A DNA stretch of 64,000 bases from Tsukamurella asaccharolytica (GTDB taxonomy: Bacteria > Actinomycetota > Actinomycetes > Mycobacteriales > Mycobacteriaceae). Within the stretch, counting starts at the first letter, position 1. Each line of letters starts with the position of its first letter. The notes under the pieces are model-generated. The model had not been told where the DNA came from and made no database searches. It saw only the letters and a list, made by a program, of their open reading frames with translations. Positions 16,592 through 24,357 of the stretch are shown here, piece by piece. The DNA lies in assembly GCF_007858435.1 (NCBI RefSeq), contig NZ_VIGW01000003.1:434001-498000 (forward strand). The letters are read 5' to 3'. The position numbers and the translations under genes were made by a program.

Positions 16592-17476
16592 CTAACAACC
16601 CGAGTCGGGCGTCGCCGTCCGCCGCGAGGTGAGCGCGATGGCGAAGACGACGAGCGCGATGCCGACTGCCTCCAGCCACCCCGGCCGCTGGCCCAGCATC
16701 ACCGCGCCGACGCCGGTGGCGGTCACCGGGAGCAGGGCGAGCAGCAGCGCGAACCGCTCGCGGCCGACGCGCGTGAGGACCACCTGGTCCAGCACGTACG
16801 GGACCACCGAGCTGAGCAGTCCGAGGCCCAGGCCGAGGACCCACACCTCCCAGCTGAGGAAGGCGTCGGGGCGCGTTGCGAGGTCGGGCCCCAGGCCCGG
16901 CAGCGCGAGCACCAGGGCACCCGCGGCCAGGCCGACACCGAGCCCCTCGATGCCGCCGCCGGCGTCGGCGACGCGCTTGCCGAGCACGATGTACCCCGCC
17001 CACAGCGCGGCGGCGAGCAACGCGCAGGCGATGCCGATAGCGCCGTCGGAGCCGAGACCGCCTCCGGTCGCGCCGTCGAGGTTGACGCCCGCGACGCACA
17101 CCACGCCGGCCAGGGCCGCGGCGGCCGCGAGCAGGTCGACGGCACGCCGCGACCCGGCGACGGCCACGGCAATCGGCCCGAGGAACTCGATCGCGACGGC
17201 CGTGCCGAGGTCGATGTGGTCGATGGCCTCGTAGAAGGCCATGTTCATGGCGACGGTCACGGTGCCGAAGAGCGCCGCGGAACGCAGCCGCGCCCGGGTC
17301 CAGTCGGCGCGGCGCGGGCGCAGCGCGATCAGCAGGATGAGGCCGGCGCCGGCGCCGCGCAGCCAGGCAACGGCGACAGGTGAGAGCTGCTCGAACAGGC
17401 CGACGCCGAGGGAGGCACCGACGTACTGGCTGATCGCCCCGATCACGAACATCGCCGGGATCATCAGCTGTGTCAC
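16592..17476 (-). CDS. EamA-family (RhtA-like) exporter
   Basis: 294 aa inner-membrane protein with about ten hydrophobic helices arranged as two EamA repeats. Visible features are GLFEQLSPVAVAWLRGAGAGL in the first repeat, the NMAFYEAIDHIDLGTAVAIEF segment typical of RhtA-like threonine/homoserine exporters, ALWAGYIVLGKRV in the second repeat, and PVTATGVGAVMLGQ. GTG 17476 starts just before the first helix, while longer frames add an Arg-rich non-family leader. The substrate is unproven; amino acid efflux is the family expectation. It precedes the M13 peptidase gene by 24 bp. Confidence 0.85.
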   Translation of the reverse strand: MTQLMIPAMFVIGAISQYVGASLGVGLFEQLSPVAVAWLRGAGAGLILLIALRPRRADWTRARLRSAALFGTVTVAMNMAFYEAIDHIDLGTAVAIEFLGPIAVAVAGSRRAVDLLAAAAALAGVVCVAGVNLDGATGGGLGSDGAIGIACALLAAALWAGYIVLGKRVADAGGGIEGLGVGLAAGALVLALPGLGPDLATRPDAFLSWEVWVLGLGLGLLSSVVPYVLDQVVLTRVGRERFALLLALLPVTATGVGAVMLGQRPGWLEAVGIALVVFAIALTSRRTATPDSGC

Positions 17477-17558
17477 GCGCCTCACCCTAGGGGACGGTCC
17501 CCGCGCCCCGCACCCGCGTTTCCTGCGGGTCCCGCCGCGGCTTCTCCTGCCTCGGACG

Positions 17559-17579
17559 ATGTTCACCCTGGGAGAACAT
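17559..17579. promoter_or_regulatory. ATGTTC-n9-GAACAT inverted repeat
   Basis: A perfect 6-bp inverted repeat with a 9-bp centre lies in the divergent region between the exporter and the DUF7455 gene. It is a plausible operator, but no regulator nearby is tied to it. Confidence 0.3.
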
Positions 17580-17668
17580 GACGCCCACCTCCCCGGTGTG
17601 GTGGAACAAATGGGTACTCTCGGACGTATACAGAGATGTAAGAACGGTTCGTGAGGAACGGAGGAGTC

Positions 17669-17884
17669 ATGACGAACACAGTCACTTCAGAGGCCCCCGC
17701 GGGCGATGCCTTCGCTCCCCTGACGGCGTCCGACCGCTGCGATCGATGCTCGGCGGCCGCCCAGGTCCGGGCGGTACTCCCGTCGGGCTTCGAGCTGCTC
17801 TTCTGCGGGCATCACTTCACCGAGCACCGCGCGAAGCTGGAGGCGCAGGGCGCCACCGTCGCGGGAGAGCCCGTCTCGGTCTAG
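17669..17884 (+). CDS. DUF7455 family small protein
   Basis: 71 aa soluble protein. It has a CDRC pair near residue 23 and a CGHHF motif near residue 50 (Cys-x2-Cys...Cys-x-His-His), which looks like a small metal-binding site, probably zinc. The RBS GGAGGAG lies just before ATG 17669. Such proteins are conserved across actinobacteria beside housekeeping sigma factor and helicase genes, but their function is unknown. It is transcribed towards the helicase gene and is followed by a strong hairpin. Confidence 0.85.
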   Translation: MTNTVTSEAPAGDAFAPLTASDRCDRCSAAAQVRAVLPSGFELLFCGHHFTEHRAKLEAQGATVAGEPVSV

Positions 17885-17898
17885 GTATCCATCGACGC

Positions 17899-17943
17899 GA
17901 CGGCGCCGTGCACCCGCCCTACTTCCGGGTGCACGGCGCCGTC
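17899..17943. terminator. Strong bidirectional hairpin terminator
   Basis: The arms GACGGCGCCGTGCACCC (17899-17915) and GGGTGCACGGCGCCGTC (17927-17943) form a perfect 17-bp stem with an 11-base loop, 14 bp after the DUF7455 stop and 35 bp before the end of the convergent helicase gene. There is no T tract. It is the most stable hairpin in the window. Confidence 0.75.
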
Positions 17944-17978
17944 GCCGTCTCTGCCCGGGTGTGCGCCGCGGGCCCGGG

Positions 17979-19670
17979 TCACTTCCAGGTGCGCAGCGCG
18001 GCGATCCGCTCGCGTAGCTGATCCGCGGACGCCATTGCGGTGACGGGCCCGCCCAGCCTGCTGCGCAGTTCGTTGTGCACCACGCCGTGCGGCTTGCCGG
18101 TCCGATGATGATGCATCGCGACCAGCGAGTTCAGCTCGCGGCGCAGCGCCGAGAGTTGCGCGCCCGCGGTCGCCCGCTCCTCGACCTCGGGGGGCGGCGC
18201 GGGGCGTTCCGCCACGGCCGTGCGGGTGTCCACCTGGTCCTTCTGCCGCTGCTTGAGGAGCGCACGCATCTGCTCGGCGTCCAGCAGCCCGGGCAGCCCC
18301 AGGTAGTCCGCTTCCTCCTCGCTGCCCGCGAGGGTCGCGGTGCCGTAGGAGGAACCGTCGTAGATGAGCTGGTCCAGCTCGGCGTCGGCGTGCAGTGAGA
18401 CGAACGCCTTCTCCTCCTCGCCGGGCTCGTCCTTCTGCTTGTTCGCGTCGATGAGCATCGCGTCCTCGAGCCCGTCGGACTCGCGATGCGGCTTGCCCAG
18501 GACGTGGTCGCGCTGCTCCTCGAGCTTCGCGGCCAGGTCCAGCAGCACCGGTACCGACGGCAGGAAGACACTCGCGGTCTCACCCGGCACGCGCAGTCGC
18601 ACGAAGCGCCCGATCGCCTGGGCGAAGAACAGCGGCGTCGAGGCACTCGTCGCATACACGCCCACCGCCAGGCGCGGGACGTCCACGCCCTCGGAAACCA
18701 TGCGGACGGCGACCATCCACTTGTCCGTTCCCTCGGAGAACGCGGAGATCCGCTTCGAGGCCGTCGGGTCGTCGGACAGCACGACCGTGACCTTCTCGCC
18801 GCTGATCTCCTCGAGCAGCTCGGCGTAGTCGCGGGCCGTCGACTGATCGCTGGCGATGACGAGGCCGCCCGCATCGGGCATCGCGTGGCGCAGCTGGTCG
18901 AGCCGCGTGTTCGCGGCGTGCAGCACCGCGGGAATCCAATCGCCGTGCGGGTCGAGCGCGGTGCGCCAGGCACGCGCCGTCTGCTCCCTGCTCAGCGGCT
19001 CGCCCAGCCGGGCGGTGAACTCCTCGCCCGCGCTCGTGCGCCAGCTCGCCTGCCCCGAGTACGCCAGGAAGACGACGGGGCGGACCACGCCGTCGGCGAG
19101 CGCGTCCGAATAGCCGTAGACGTGGTCGGCCTTGGACCGCTGCCCTCCGCCGAACTCCGGCTCGTACGTGACGAACGGGATGGGGTTGTCGTCGCTGCGG
19201 AACGGCGTACCCGTGAGGGCGAGCCGCCGGGTGGCCGGCTCGAACGCCTCGCGCACGCCCTCGCCCCAGCTCTTCGCGTCGCCGGCGTGATGGATCTCAT
19301 CGAGGATGACCAGGGTCTTGTACGCCGTGGTCCGCGCGTGATGCTTGTACGGGTGCATGCCCACCTGGGCGTACGTGATGACCACCCCGTCGAAGTCCGA
19401 CGAGGTGCTGCCGCCCGAGTTGGTGAAGTTCGGGTCGAGGTTGATGCCGTTGCGCGCGGCCGCCTCAGCCCACTGGTACTTCAGATGCTCGGTCGGCGCG
19501 ACCACCGTGACCCGCTCGACGGTGCGGTCGGCCAGCAGCTCGCCGGCGACCCGCAGCGCGAACGTCGTCTTACCGGCGCCCGGTGTGGCGACGGCGAGGA
19601 AATCCCGAGGCTTCGAGGTCAGGTACTTCGTGAGCGCACGGCGCTGCCAGACACGAAGTGAAACCGCCAT
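17979..19670 (-). CDS. DEAD/DEAH-box superfamily 2 helicase
   Basis: 563 aa. The Q-like N-terminus is SLRVWQRRAL, motif I is VATPGAGKTTFAL, motif Ia is VVAPTEHLKYQW, motif II is DEIHHAGD (a DEIH box), motif III is LTGTPFRSDD, motif V is RMVSEGVDVPRLAVGV and motif VI is QAIGRFVRLR. The layout matches XPB/ResIII-like ATPases widespread in actinobacteria. A charged, coiled C-terminal region follows. ATG 19670 is chosen since the frame upstream is Arg-rich and non-conserved. The role is presumably in nucleic acid repair or remodelling; the substrate is unknown. Confidence 0.9.
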   Translation of the reverse strand: MAVSLRVWQRRALTKYLTSKPRDFLAVATPGAGKTTFALRVAGELLADRTVERVTVVAPTEHLKYQWAEAAARNGINLDPNFTNSGGSTSSDFDGVVITYAQVGMHPYKHHARTTAYKTLVILDEIHHAGDAKSWGEGVREAFEPATRRLALTGTPFRSDDNPIPFVTYEPEFGGGQRSKADHVYGYSDALADGVVRPVVFLAYSGQASWRTSAGEEFTARLGEPLSREQTARAWRTALDPHGDWIPAVLHAANTRLDQLRHAMPDAGGLVIASDQSTARDYAELLEEISGEKVTVVLSDDPTASKRISAFSEGTDKWMVAVRMVSEGVDVPRLAVGVYATSASTPLFFAQAIGRFVRLRVPGETASVFLPSVPVLLDLAAKLEEQRDHVLGKPHRESDGLEDAMLIDANKQKDEPGEEEKAFVSLHADAELDQLIYDGSSYGTATLAGSEEEADYLGLPGLLDAEQMRALLKQRQKDQVDTRTAVAERPAPPPEVEERATAGAQLSALRRELNSLVAMHHHRTGKPHGVVHNELRSRLGGPVTAMASADQLRERIAALRTWK

Positions 19671-19818
19671 CGAGAACCGCACCCCTATACCGCGAGACAA
19701 GCCCGTCCGGCGCGCATTCGCGGCGCGGGCGGGTCGATCGTGAACCCTGACGCAGTCTACTCGCAACACGCGGCGATCCCGGTTCCGGCGTGATCGGCGC
19801 CGGTGCGCGAGACTGAAC

Positions 19819-21096
19819 ATGATGAACGACGCACACGGCACGCCGGGAAGCCGGCAATCGGGCCCGGCGAAGCACGCCGAGCCGCACGATCCGGGTCCCC
19901 ACACCCAGGACCTGGATCGGCCCCGGCGTGTCGGCTTCCCCGCCCGCGCGTGGGGCGTCGTCCGCGGCATGCCCCAGGTCCTGTGGCGCACCGTGGTCAA
20001 GTCCTGGGACGACTCGATCGTCGGACACAGCGCCCAGGCGGCCTTCTGGACCACCCTGTCGCTGGCGCCCCTGCTGCTCGCCCTGATGGGCCTCGTCGGC
20101 TACGTGGCGAACTGGTTCGGGCCCGACACCATCGGGGTGATCCACGACCGGCTCATCTCCTTCGGCCTGCGCGTCTTCACGCCCAACGTGGTGGACGAGA
20201 TCATCCGTCCCATGGTCGACGGGGTGCTGCAGCAGGGCCGCGGCGACGTGGTCTCGGTGGGCTTCATCATCGCGCTGTGGGCCGGATCGTCGGCGCTGTC
20301 GTCGTACGTCGATTCCATCAGCATGGCCCACGACCAGCACACCGTGCGCAATGCGGTGCATCAGCGCTTCTTCGCGCTCCTGCTCTACGTCGAGTTCCTG
20401 GTCATCGCGGTGTTCACCCTGCCGCTCGTGGCGCTGGGGCCGAGCTTCCTCATCCGGTACATCCCCTCCTCGTGGCACCCGGCGGTGGCGCAGCTCATCG
20501 ACTTCGGCTACCTGCCGTTCGTCGTGCTCATGCTGGTCGGCGCGCTGGCGCTGCTCTACCGGCAGGCGCTGCCGCGGCCGTTGCCGTGGTACCGGCACGT
20601 CCCGGGCGCGGCGCTCGCGGCCCTGATCTTCCTCGTCGCGTCGACCGGCCTGCGCGTCTATCTGTCGTTCATCGCGTCCGGCCGGGGCATCTCGTACGGC
20701 GCGCTCGCCACACCGATCGCGTTCCTGCTGTTCACGTTCTTCCTCGGCTTCGCCGTCATGGTCGGCGCGGAGTTCAACGCGGCGCTCCAGGACCGGTGGC
20801 CCGCCCGGGAGATCCGCACCGACCAGCTGCGGGACTGGGTCGTCGAGCAGATCAAGGAGGCCGGGATCCCCGACCCCGGCAAGGCGGCCGCCGAGGGCCT
20901 GCGCCGCGCGACGGACCCGATCCGCCGGCGTCAGCGGACCGAATCCGACGACGAACCGCCTGAGGGGCCGGAGGCGCCCAGGGACGAGGCGCCTCGACAC
21001 ACCGTCGAGACCGAGGTGCCGCCGCGGCGCACCGTCGAGACCGACGCCCCGCGCGTGCCGCCGACGCGGCCCGTGCGCGAGGTCGAGCCGCGGTGA
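19819..21096 (+). CDS. YihY/virulence factor BrkB family membrane protein
   Basis: 425 aa. A proline-rich cytoplasmic N-terminus (about 45 residues) leads to six hydrophobic helices. Family signatures are SIVGHSAQAAFWTTLSLAPL, ALWAGSSALSSYVDSI and SYGALATPIAFLLFTF. The C-terminal tail is hydrophilic and holds two imperfect repeats (HTVETEVPP and RTVETDAPR). In M. tuberculosis the counterpart is Rv2707, in the same neighbourhood of sigB. Despite the older name ribonuclease BN, the family is membranous and its function is unsettled. The gene diverges from the helicase gene across 148 bp. Confidence 0.9.
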   Translation: MMNDAHGTPGSRQSGPAKHAEPHDPGPHTQDLDRPRRVGFPARAWGVVRGMPQVLWRTVVKSWDDSIVGHSAQAAFWTTLSLAPLLLALMGLVGYVANWFGPDTIGVIHDRLISFGLRVFTPNVVDEIIRPMVDGVLQQGRGDVVSVGFIIALWAGSSALSSYVDSISMAHDQHTVRNAVHQRFFALLLYVEFLVIAVFTLPLVALGPSFLIRYIPSSWHPAVAQLIDFGYLPFVVLMLVGALALLYRQALPRPLPWYRHVPGAALAALIFLVASTGLRVYLSFIASGRGISYGALATPIAFLLFTFFLGFAVMVGAEFNAALQDRWPAREIRTDQLRDWVVEQIKEAGIPDPGKAAAEGLRRATDPIRRRQRTESDDEPPEGPEAPRDEAPRHTVETEVPPRRTVETDAPRVPPTRPVREVEPR

Positions 21097-21102
21097 GCGG
21101 CT
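21086..21102. terminator. Short hairpin spanning convergent stops
   Basis: AGCCGC (21086-21091) pairs with GCGGCT (21097-21102). The loop GGTGA holds the stop of the YihY gene, and the right arm enters the stop of the DUF3039 gene. Only six base pairs, followed by a pyrimidine-rich run (CTTCTTC), so it is a weak candidate terminator. Confidence 0.35.
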
Positions 21103-21337
21103 ACTTCTTCATACGGTCGTAGATCTTCTTGCACTCGGGGCACACCGGCGAGCCGGGCTTCGCCGACTTGGTCACCGGGAAGGTCTCGCCGCAGAGCGCG
21201 ACGACGTAGTTGCCCATCACGGCCGATTCAGCGATCTTGTTCTTCCGCACGTAGTGGAAGAACTTGGGAGTGTCGTCGTCGGTACCGGTATCGGCGTCGA
21301 CATCGACATCCGGCTTCTCCAGGGTCTTCGTACTCAT
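21101..21337 (-). CDS. DUF3039 family protein
   Basis: 78 aa. After an acidic N-terminus (DVDVDADTGTDDDTP) comes the conserved core KFFHYVRKNKIAESAVMG, VALCGETFPV and PVCPECKKIYDRM. Cys in CGE and the CPEC pair could hold a metal. The family is restricted to actinobacteria and lies near sigB in many of them; its function is unknown. ATG 21337 matches the family N-terminus, with an ATG three codons upstream as an alternative. Confidence 0.85.
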   Translation of the reverse strand: MSTKTLEKPDVDVDADTGTDDDTPKFFHYVRKNKIAESAVMGNYVVALCGETFPVTKSAKPGSPVCPECKKIYDRMKK

Positions 21338-21375
21338 GACTTTCATTCTGCCAGCCGCAGTGGGACGATCGAAGC

Positions 21376-21711
21376 GTGGGAAACCAGGGCGACGACACCT
21401 ACGTCATCACTGACGCGGAGGACTCGTACGAAGAGCAGCACCGGCGGCGCGTCCGCCGGTACCTGATGATCATGGCGATCCGTATTCCCGCGCTCGTCAT
21501 CTCCGCGTGGATCTACTCCGCCACCGGCAACTGGATGATCGCGCTCGCCGTGCTCGGCGTTTCCATCCCGATCCCGTGGATCGCCGTGATCCGCGCGAAC
21601 GATCGGCCGAAGCGGCGTAAGGGCGAGCCCGACCGGTTCACCCGCCGCAAGCTCGACCGCCTCGCCCTGCAGGGCAGTCCGATCACCACCGTCTCGACGC
21701 GCGGCGAGTAG
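21376..21711 (+). CDS. DUF3099 family membrane protein
   Basis: 111 aa from GTG 21376. An acidic start (YVITDAEDSYEEQHRRR) precedes two transmembrane helices (IRIPALVISAWIYSATG and IALAVLGVSIPIPWIAVI) and a basic C-terminus (RPKRRKGEPDRFTRRK). This is the DUF3099 pattern, matching Rv2709 next to sigB in M. tuberculosis. Function unknown. Its stop directly abuts the GTG start of the methyltransferase gene, so the two are likely cotranscribed. Confidence 0.85.
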   Translation: MGNQGDDTYVITDAEDSYEEQHRRRVRRYLMIMAIRIPALVISAWIYSATGNWMIALAVLGVSIPIPWIAVIRANDRPKRRKGEPDRFTRRKLDRLALQGSPITTVSTRGE

Positions 21712-23190
21712 GTGCGGCTCTCCCCCGGGCTGACGCCGCTGTGCCGTCGGCTCGGCCCCGTGTTGGCCGCCGCCGACTTCTCGGAAGCCACCGTCGCCGA
21801 CCGTCTCGGTGACGCCCACGGCTGCCTCTCGCGCGGCGAGCCCGGCCCCGTGGAGGCCGCGGCGTCCGGCACCACGCCGCTCGACGTGATGATCCGCCTG
21901 TTCCTCGCCACCGCGCCCGTCCCGCGCGCCGAGGTGGACGCGACCCTGGCTCCGGTCACGGCCGATGAGGCGGTGAGCGTCGGCCTCCTCGAGCCCGACC
22001 CGCAGGATCCGTCCCGGGTCCGCGCCGCGCTGGGCCTGCGCCCCCTGGACCTATCCGACGGTCCGCAGTGGTTCCTCTCCGACCTCGACGGCCTCATGCG
22101 GCCGCACCCGCAGCACCGCGAGCACGTGTTGGGCGTGGGGCACGCCTCGCAGTCGCTGCTGCGGGCCACGCCGCGGGAACCGGTGGGCACCGTCCTCGAC
22201 CTCGGCACCGGCTGCGGCGTGCACGCCTGCGCCGCCACCCGGTTCGCGGAGGCCGTCACCGCGACGGACGTCAGCGAGAGGGCGGCCGATTTCACCTCCG
22301 CCTCGGCCGCGCTCAACGGCGTGGATGTGCAGGTGCTCACCGGCGACTGGTTCGCGCCCGTCGCGGGCCGGCGGTTCGACCTGCTGCTGGCGAATCCTCC
22401 CTTCGTCGTGGGCGAGGGCCGAGTGGACCACACGTACCGGGATTCGGGCCTCGACCTCGACGGGGCGTCCGAGCTGGTGGTGCGGGGCGTCCCCGAGCAT
22501 CTCGCGCCCGGCGGCACCGCCGCGCTGCTCGCCTCCTGGGTGCATCGCGGGGAGGAGGCCTGGCAGGCGCGGGTCGCGTCCTGGCTGCCCGCCGAGGGCG
22601 TCGCCGCGTGGGTCCTGCAGCGCGACGTCGCCGATCCGGCGCTGTACGTGGGCACCTGGCTGCGCGACGAGGGGCTCGACCCCCGCGTCGGTGAGGGGCG
22701 CGCGAAGTCCGACCGCTGGCTGGCGCATCTGACGGAGGCCGGCGTCACGGGCATCGGCTTCGGCTACGTCTTCCTGCGTACGATCGACGGTCCGTCGGAG
22801 GTCGTGTGCGAGGAGTTGAGCCACCCGTTCGACGATCCCCTGGGCGACGAGGTGCCGGCGCACTTCACCCGCATGGCGTGGCTGCACGACGCCGACCTGG
22901 ACGCCGCCCGCCCGCTGCTCGGCGACGACGTCGCGCTCGAGCGCGTCTCGGTGGCCGGTGGCGAAGGCTGGGACGAGGTGGCGGTCCGCGTGACCCGGAT
23001 GTCCGGGCCGCGCTGGGTGCATGAGCTCGACGACGCAGGTGCCCGCCTGCTCGCCGGCTGCAGCGGCGGCCTCACCACCGAGGACCTCGTGCTGTTACTC
23101 GAGGCCGCGACCGGCGAAGACGACCTCGCCGATCCGGCCCGGCGATTGCTCGCCGATCTCCACCGCCACGGATTCGTAACCTTCCTCTAA
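21712..23190 (+). CDS. DUF7059/methyltransferase two-domain protein
   Basis: 492 aa. The first 135 residues are an all-helical domain of the DUF7059 kind. The class I methyltransferase domain follows: [17 protein letters not shown] binds AdoMet, TATDVSERA follows, and [11 protein letters not shown] is the NPPF motif of enzymes that methylate amino groups of bases or glutamine (PrmC/HemK and RsmC-like). The last 180 residues are a winged-helix-like C-terminal domain. The target is unknown; rRNA, DNA or release-factor modification are all possible. It begins without a gap after the DUF3099 stop and ends 112 bp before sigB. Confidence 0.85.
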   Translation: MRLSPGLTPLCRRLGPVLAAADFSEATVADRLGDAHGCLSRGEPGPVEAAASGTTPLDVMIRLFLATAPVPRAEVDATLAPVTADEAVSVGLLEPDPQDPSRVRAALGLRPLDLSDGPQWFLSDLDGLMRPHPQHREHVLGVGHASQSLLRATPREPVGTVLDLGTGCGVHACAATRFAEAVTATDVSERAADFTSASAALNGVDVQVLTGDWFAPVAGRRFDLLLANPPFVVGEGRVDHTYRDSGLDLDGASELVVRGVPEHLAPGGTAALLASWVHRGEEAWQARVASWLPAEGVAAWVLQRDVADPALYVGTWLRDEGLDPRVGEGRAKSDRWLAHLTEAGVTGIGFGYVFLRTIDGPSEVVCEELSHPFDDPLGDEVPAHFTRMAWLHDADLDAARPLLGDDVALERVSVAGGEGWDEVAVRVTRMSGPRWVHELDDAGARLLAGCSGGLTTEDLVLLLEAATGEDDLADPARRLLADLHRHGFVTFL

Positions 23191-23242
23191 GCAACTTCTC
23201 AGAACGTCTCACTGTTTCCGCAGGTCAGGGGAACCGGGCACG

Positions 23243-23268
23243 GGAACTCTGTGCGCCCGTCGTCCGTT
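23243..23268 (+). promoter_or_regulatory. SigE/SigH-type ECF promoter of sigB
   Basis: GGAAC at 23243-23247 and CGTT at 23265-23268 are 17 bp apart, matching the GGAAC-n17-19-CGTT promoters used by SigE and SigH. They lie 35 bp before the sigB start. In M. tuberculosis sigB is known to be transcribed by these ECF factors, so envelope or oxidative stress induction is expected here. Confidence 0.6.
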
Positions 23269-23302
23269 GAACCAGATGTACCGGCGAACAGGAGGCAGCC
23301 AC

Positions 23303-24304
23303 ATGGCACACCGCGTCAACACCGCTAGCACAGCAGCCCGCCCCGCTGATCGGGTGCGGCCCCCGCTGACCGAGGCCGATCTCGACGCGCAGAGTCCCGC
23401 CGCGGATCTGGTGCGCGTGTACCTGAACGGCATCGGCCGCACCGCTCTGCTGACCGCGGAGGACGAGGTCGATCTGGCCAAGCGCATCGAGGCGGGGCTG
23501 TACGCGCAGCACCTGCTGGCCACCAAGAAGCGCATGGCGGCCTCGAAGAAGCGTGATCTGGCCTTCATCGTGCGCGACGGCCAGGCCGCCCGCCAGCACC
23601 TGCTGGAGGCCAACCTGCGCCTCGTGGTCTCGCTGGCCAAGCGCTACACCGGGCGCGGCATGCCGCTGCTGGACCTCATCCAGGAAGGCAACCTCGGCCT
23701 GATCCGCGCGATGGAGAAGTTCGACTACGCCAAGGGCTTCAAGTTCTCGACGTACGCCACCTGGTGGATCCGCCAGGCCATCACGCGCGGCATGGCCGAT
23801 CAGTCCCGCACCATCCGGCTCCCCGTCCACCTCGTGGAGCAGGTGAACAAGCTGGCCCGGATCCGCCGCGAGCTGCACCAGCAGATGGGCCGCGAGGCCA
23901 CGGACGCGGAACTGGCCGAGGAGTCGGGCATCCCGGCGGAGAAGATCGCCGACCTGATGGATCACTCGCGCGATCCGGTGAGCCTGGACATGCCCGTCGG
24001 GTCCGATGAAGAGGCGCCGCTGGGCGACTTCATCGAGGACGCCGAGGCCGCCTCGGCGGAATCCGCGGTCATCTCGCGGCTGATGCACAGCGACGTGCGG
24101 TCGGTGCTCGCGACGCTCGATGAGCGTGAGCAGCAGGTCATCCGCCTGCGCTACGGCCTCGACGACGGCCAGCCCCGCACCCTCGACCAGATCGGCAAGC
24201 TCTTCGGGTTGTCCCGCGAGCGCGTGCGCCAGATCGAGCGCGAGGTCATGACCAAGCTCCGCAACGGCGAGCGGGCCGATCGCCTCCGCGCGTACGCGAG
24301 CTGA
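23303..24304 (+). CDS. sigB: RNA polymerase sigma factor SigB (group 2)
   Basis: 333 aa. Region 1.2 begins at [12 protein letters not shown]. Region 2 has [26 protein letters not shown] and the -10 recognition helix [15 protein letters not shown]. Region 3 starts at [12 protein letters not shown], and region 4 contains [14 protein letters not shown] and the helix-turn-helix [20 protein letters not shown]. It lacks the long region 1.1 of SigA, as expected of SigB. The RBS GGAGGC lies just before ATG 23303. It directs stress and stationary-phase transcription in Mycobacteriales. An ECF-type promoter precedes it and a strong hairpin follows. Confidence 0.95.
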   Translation: MAHRVNTASTAARPADRVRPPLTEADLDAQSPAADLVRVYLNGIGRTALLTAEDEVDLAKRIEAGLYAQHLLATKKRMAASKKRDLAFIVRDGQAARQHLLEANLRLVVSLAKRYTGRGMPLLDLIQEGNLGLIRAMEKFDYAKGFKFSTYATWWIRQAITRGMADQSRTIRLPVHLVEQVNKLARIRRELHQQMGREATDAELAEESGIPAEKIADLMDHSRDPVSLDMPVGSDEEAPLGDFIEDAEAASAESAVISRLMHSDVRSVLATLDEREQQVIRLRYGLDDGQPRTLDQIGKLFGLSRERVRQIEREVMTKLRNGERADRLRAYAS

Positions 24305-24322
24305 TCCCGAATCACCCTCGAA

Positions 24323-24357
24323 GGAACCGCGTCGGCTGTTACAGCCGGCGCGGTTCC
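24323..24357. terminator. Bidirectional terminator of sigB and pat
   Basis: GGAACCGCG-T-CGGCTG (24323-24338) pairs with CAGCCG-G-CGCGGTTCC (24342-24357), a 16-bp stem with a single T-G wobble. The 3-base loop TTA is the stop codon of the convergent acetyltransferase gene. It lies 18 bp after the sigB stop. Confidence 0.75.
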
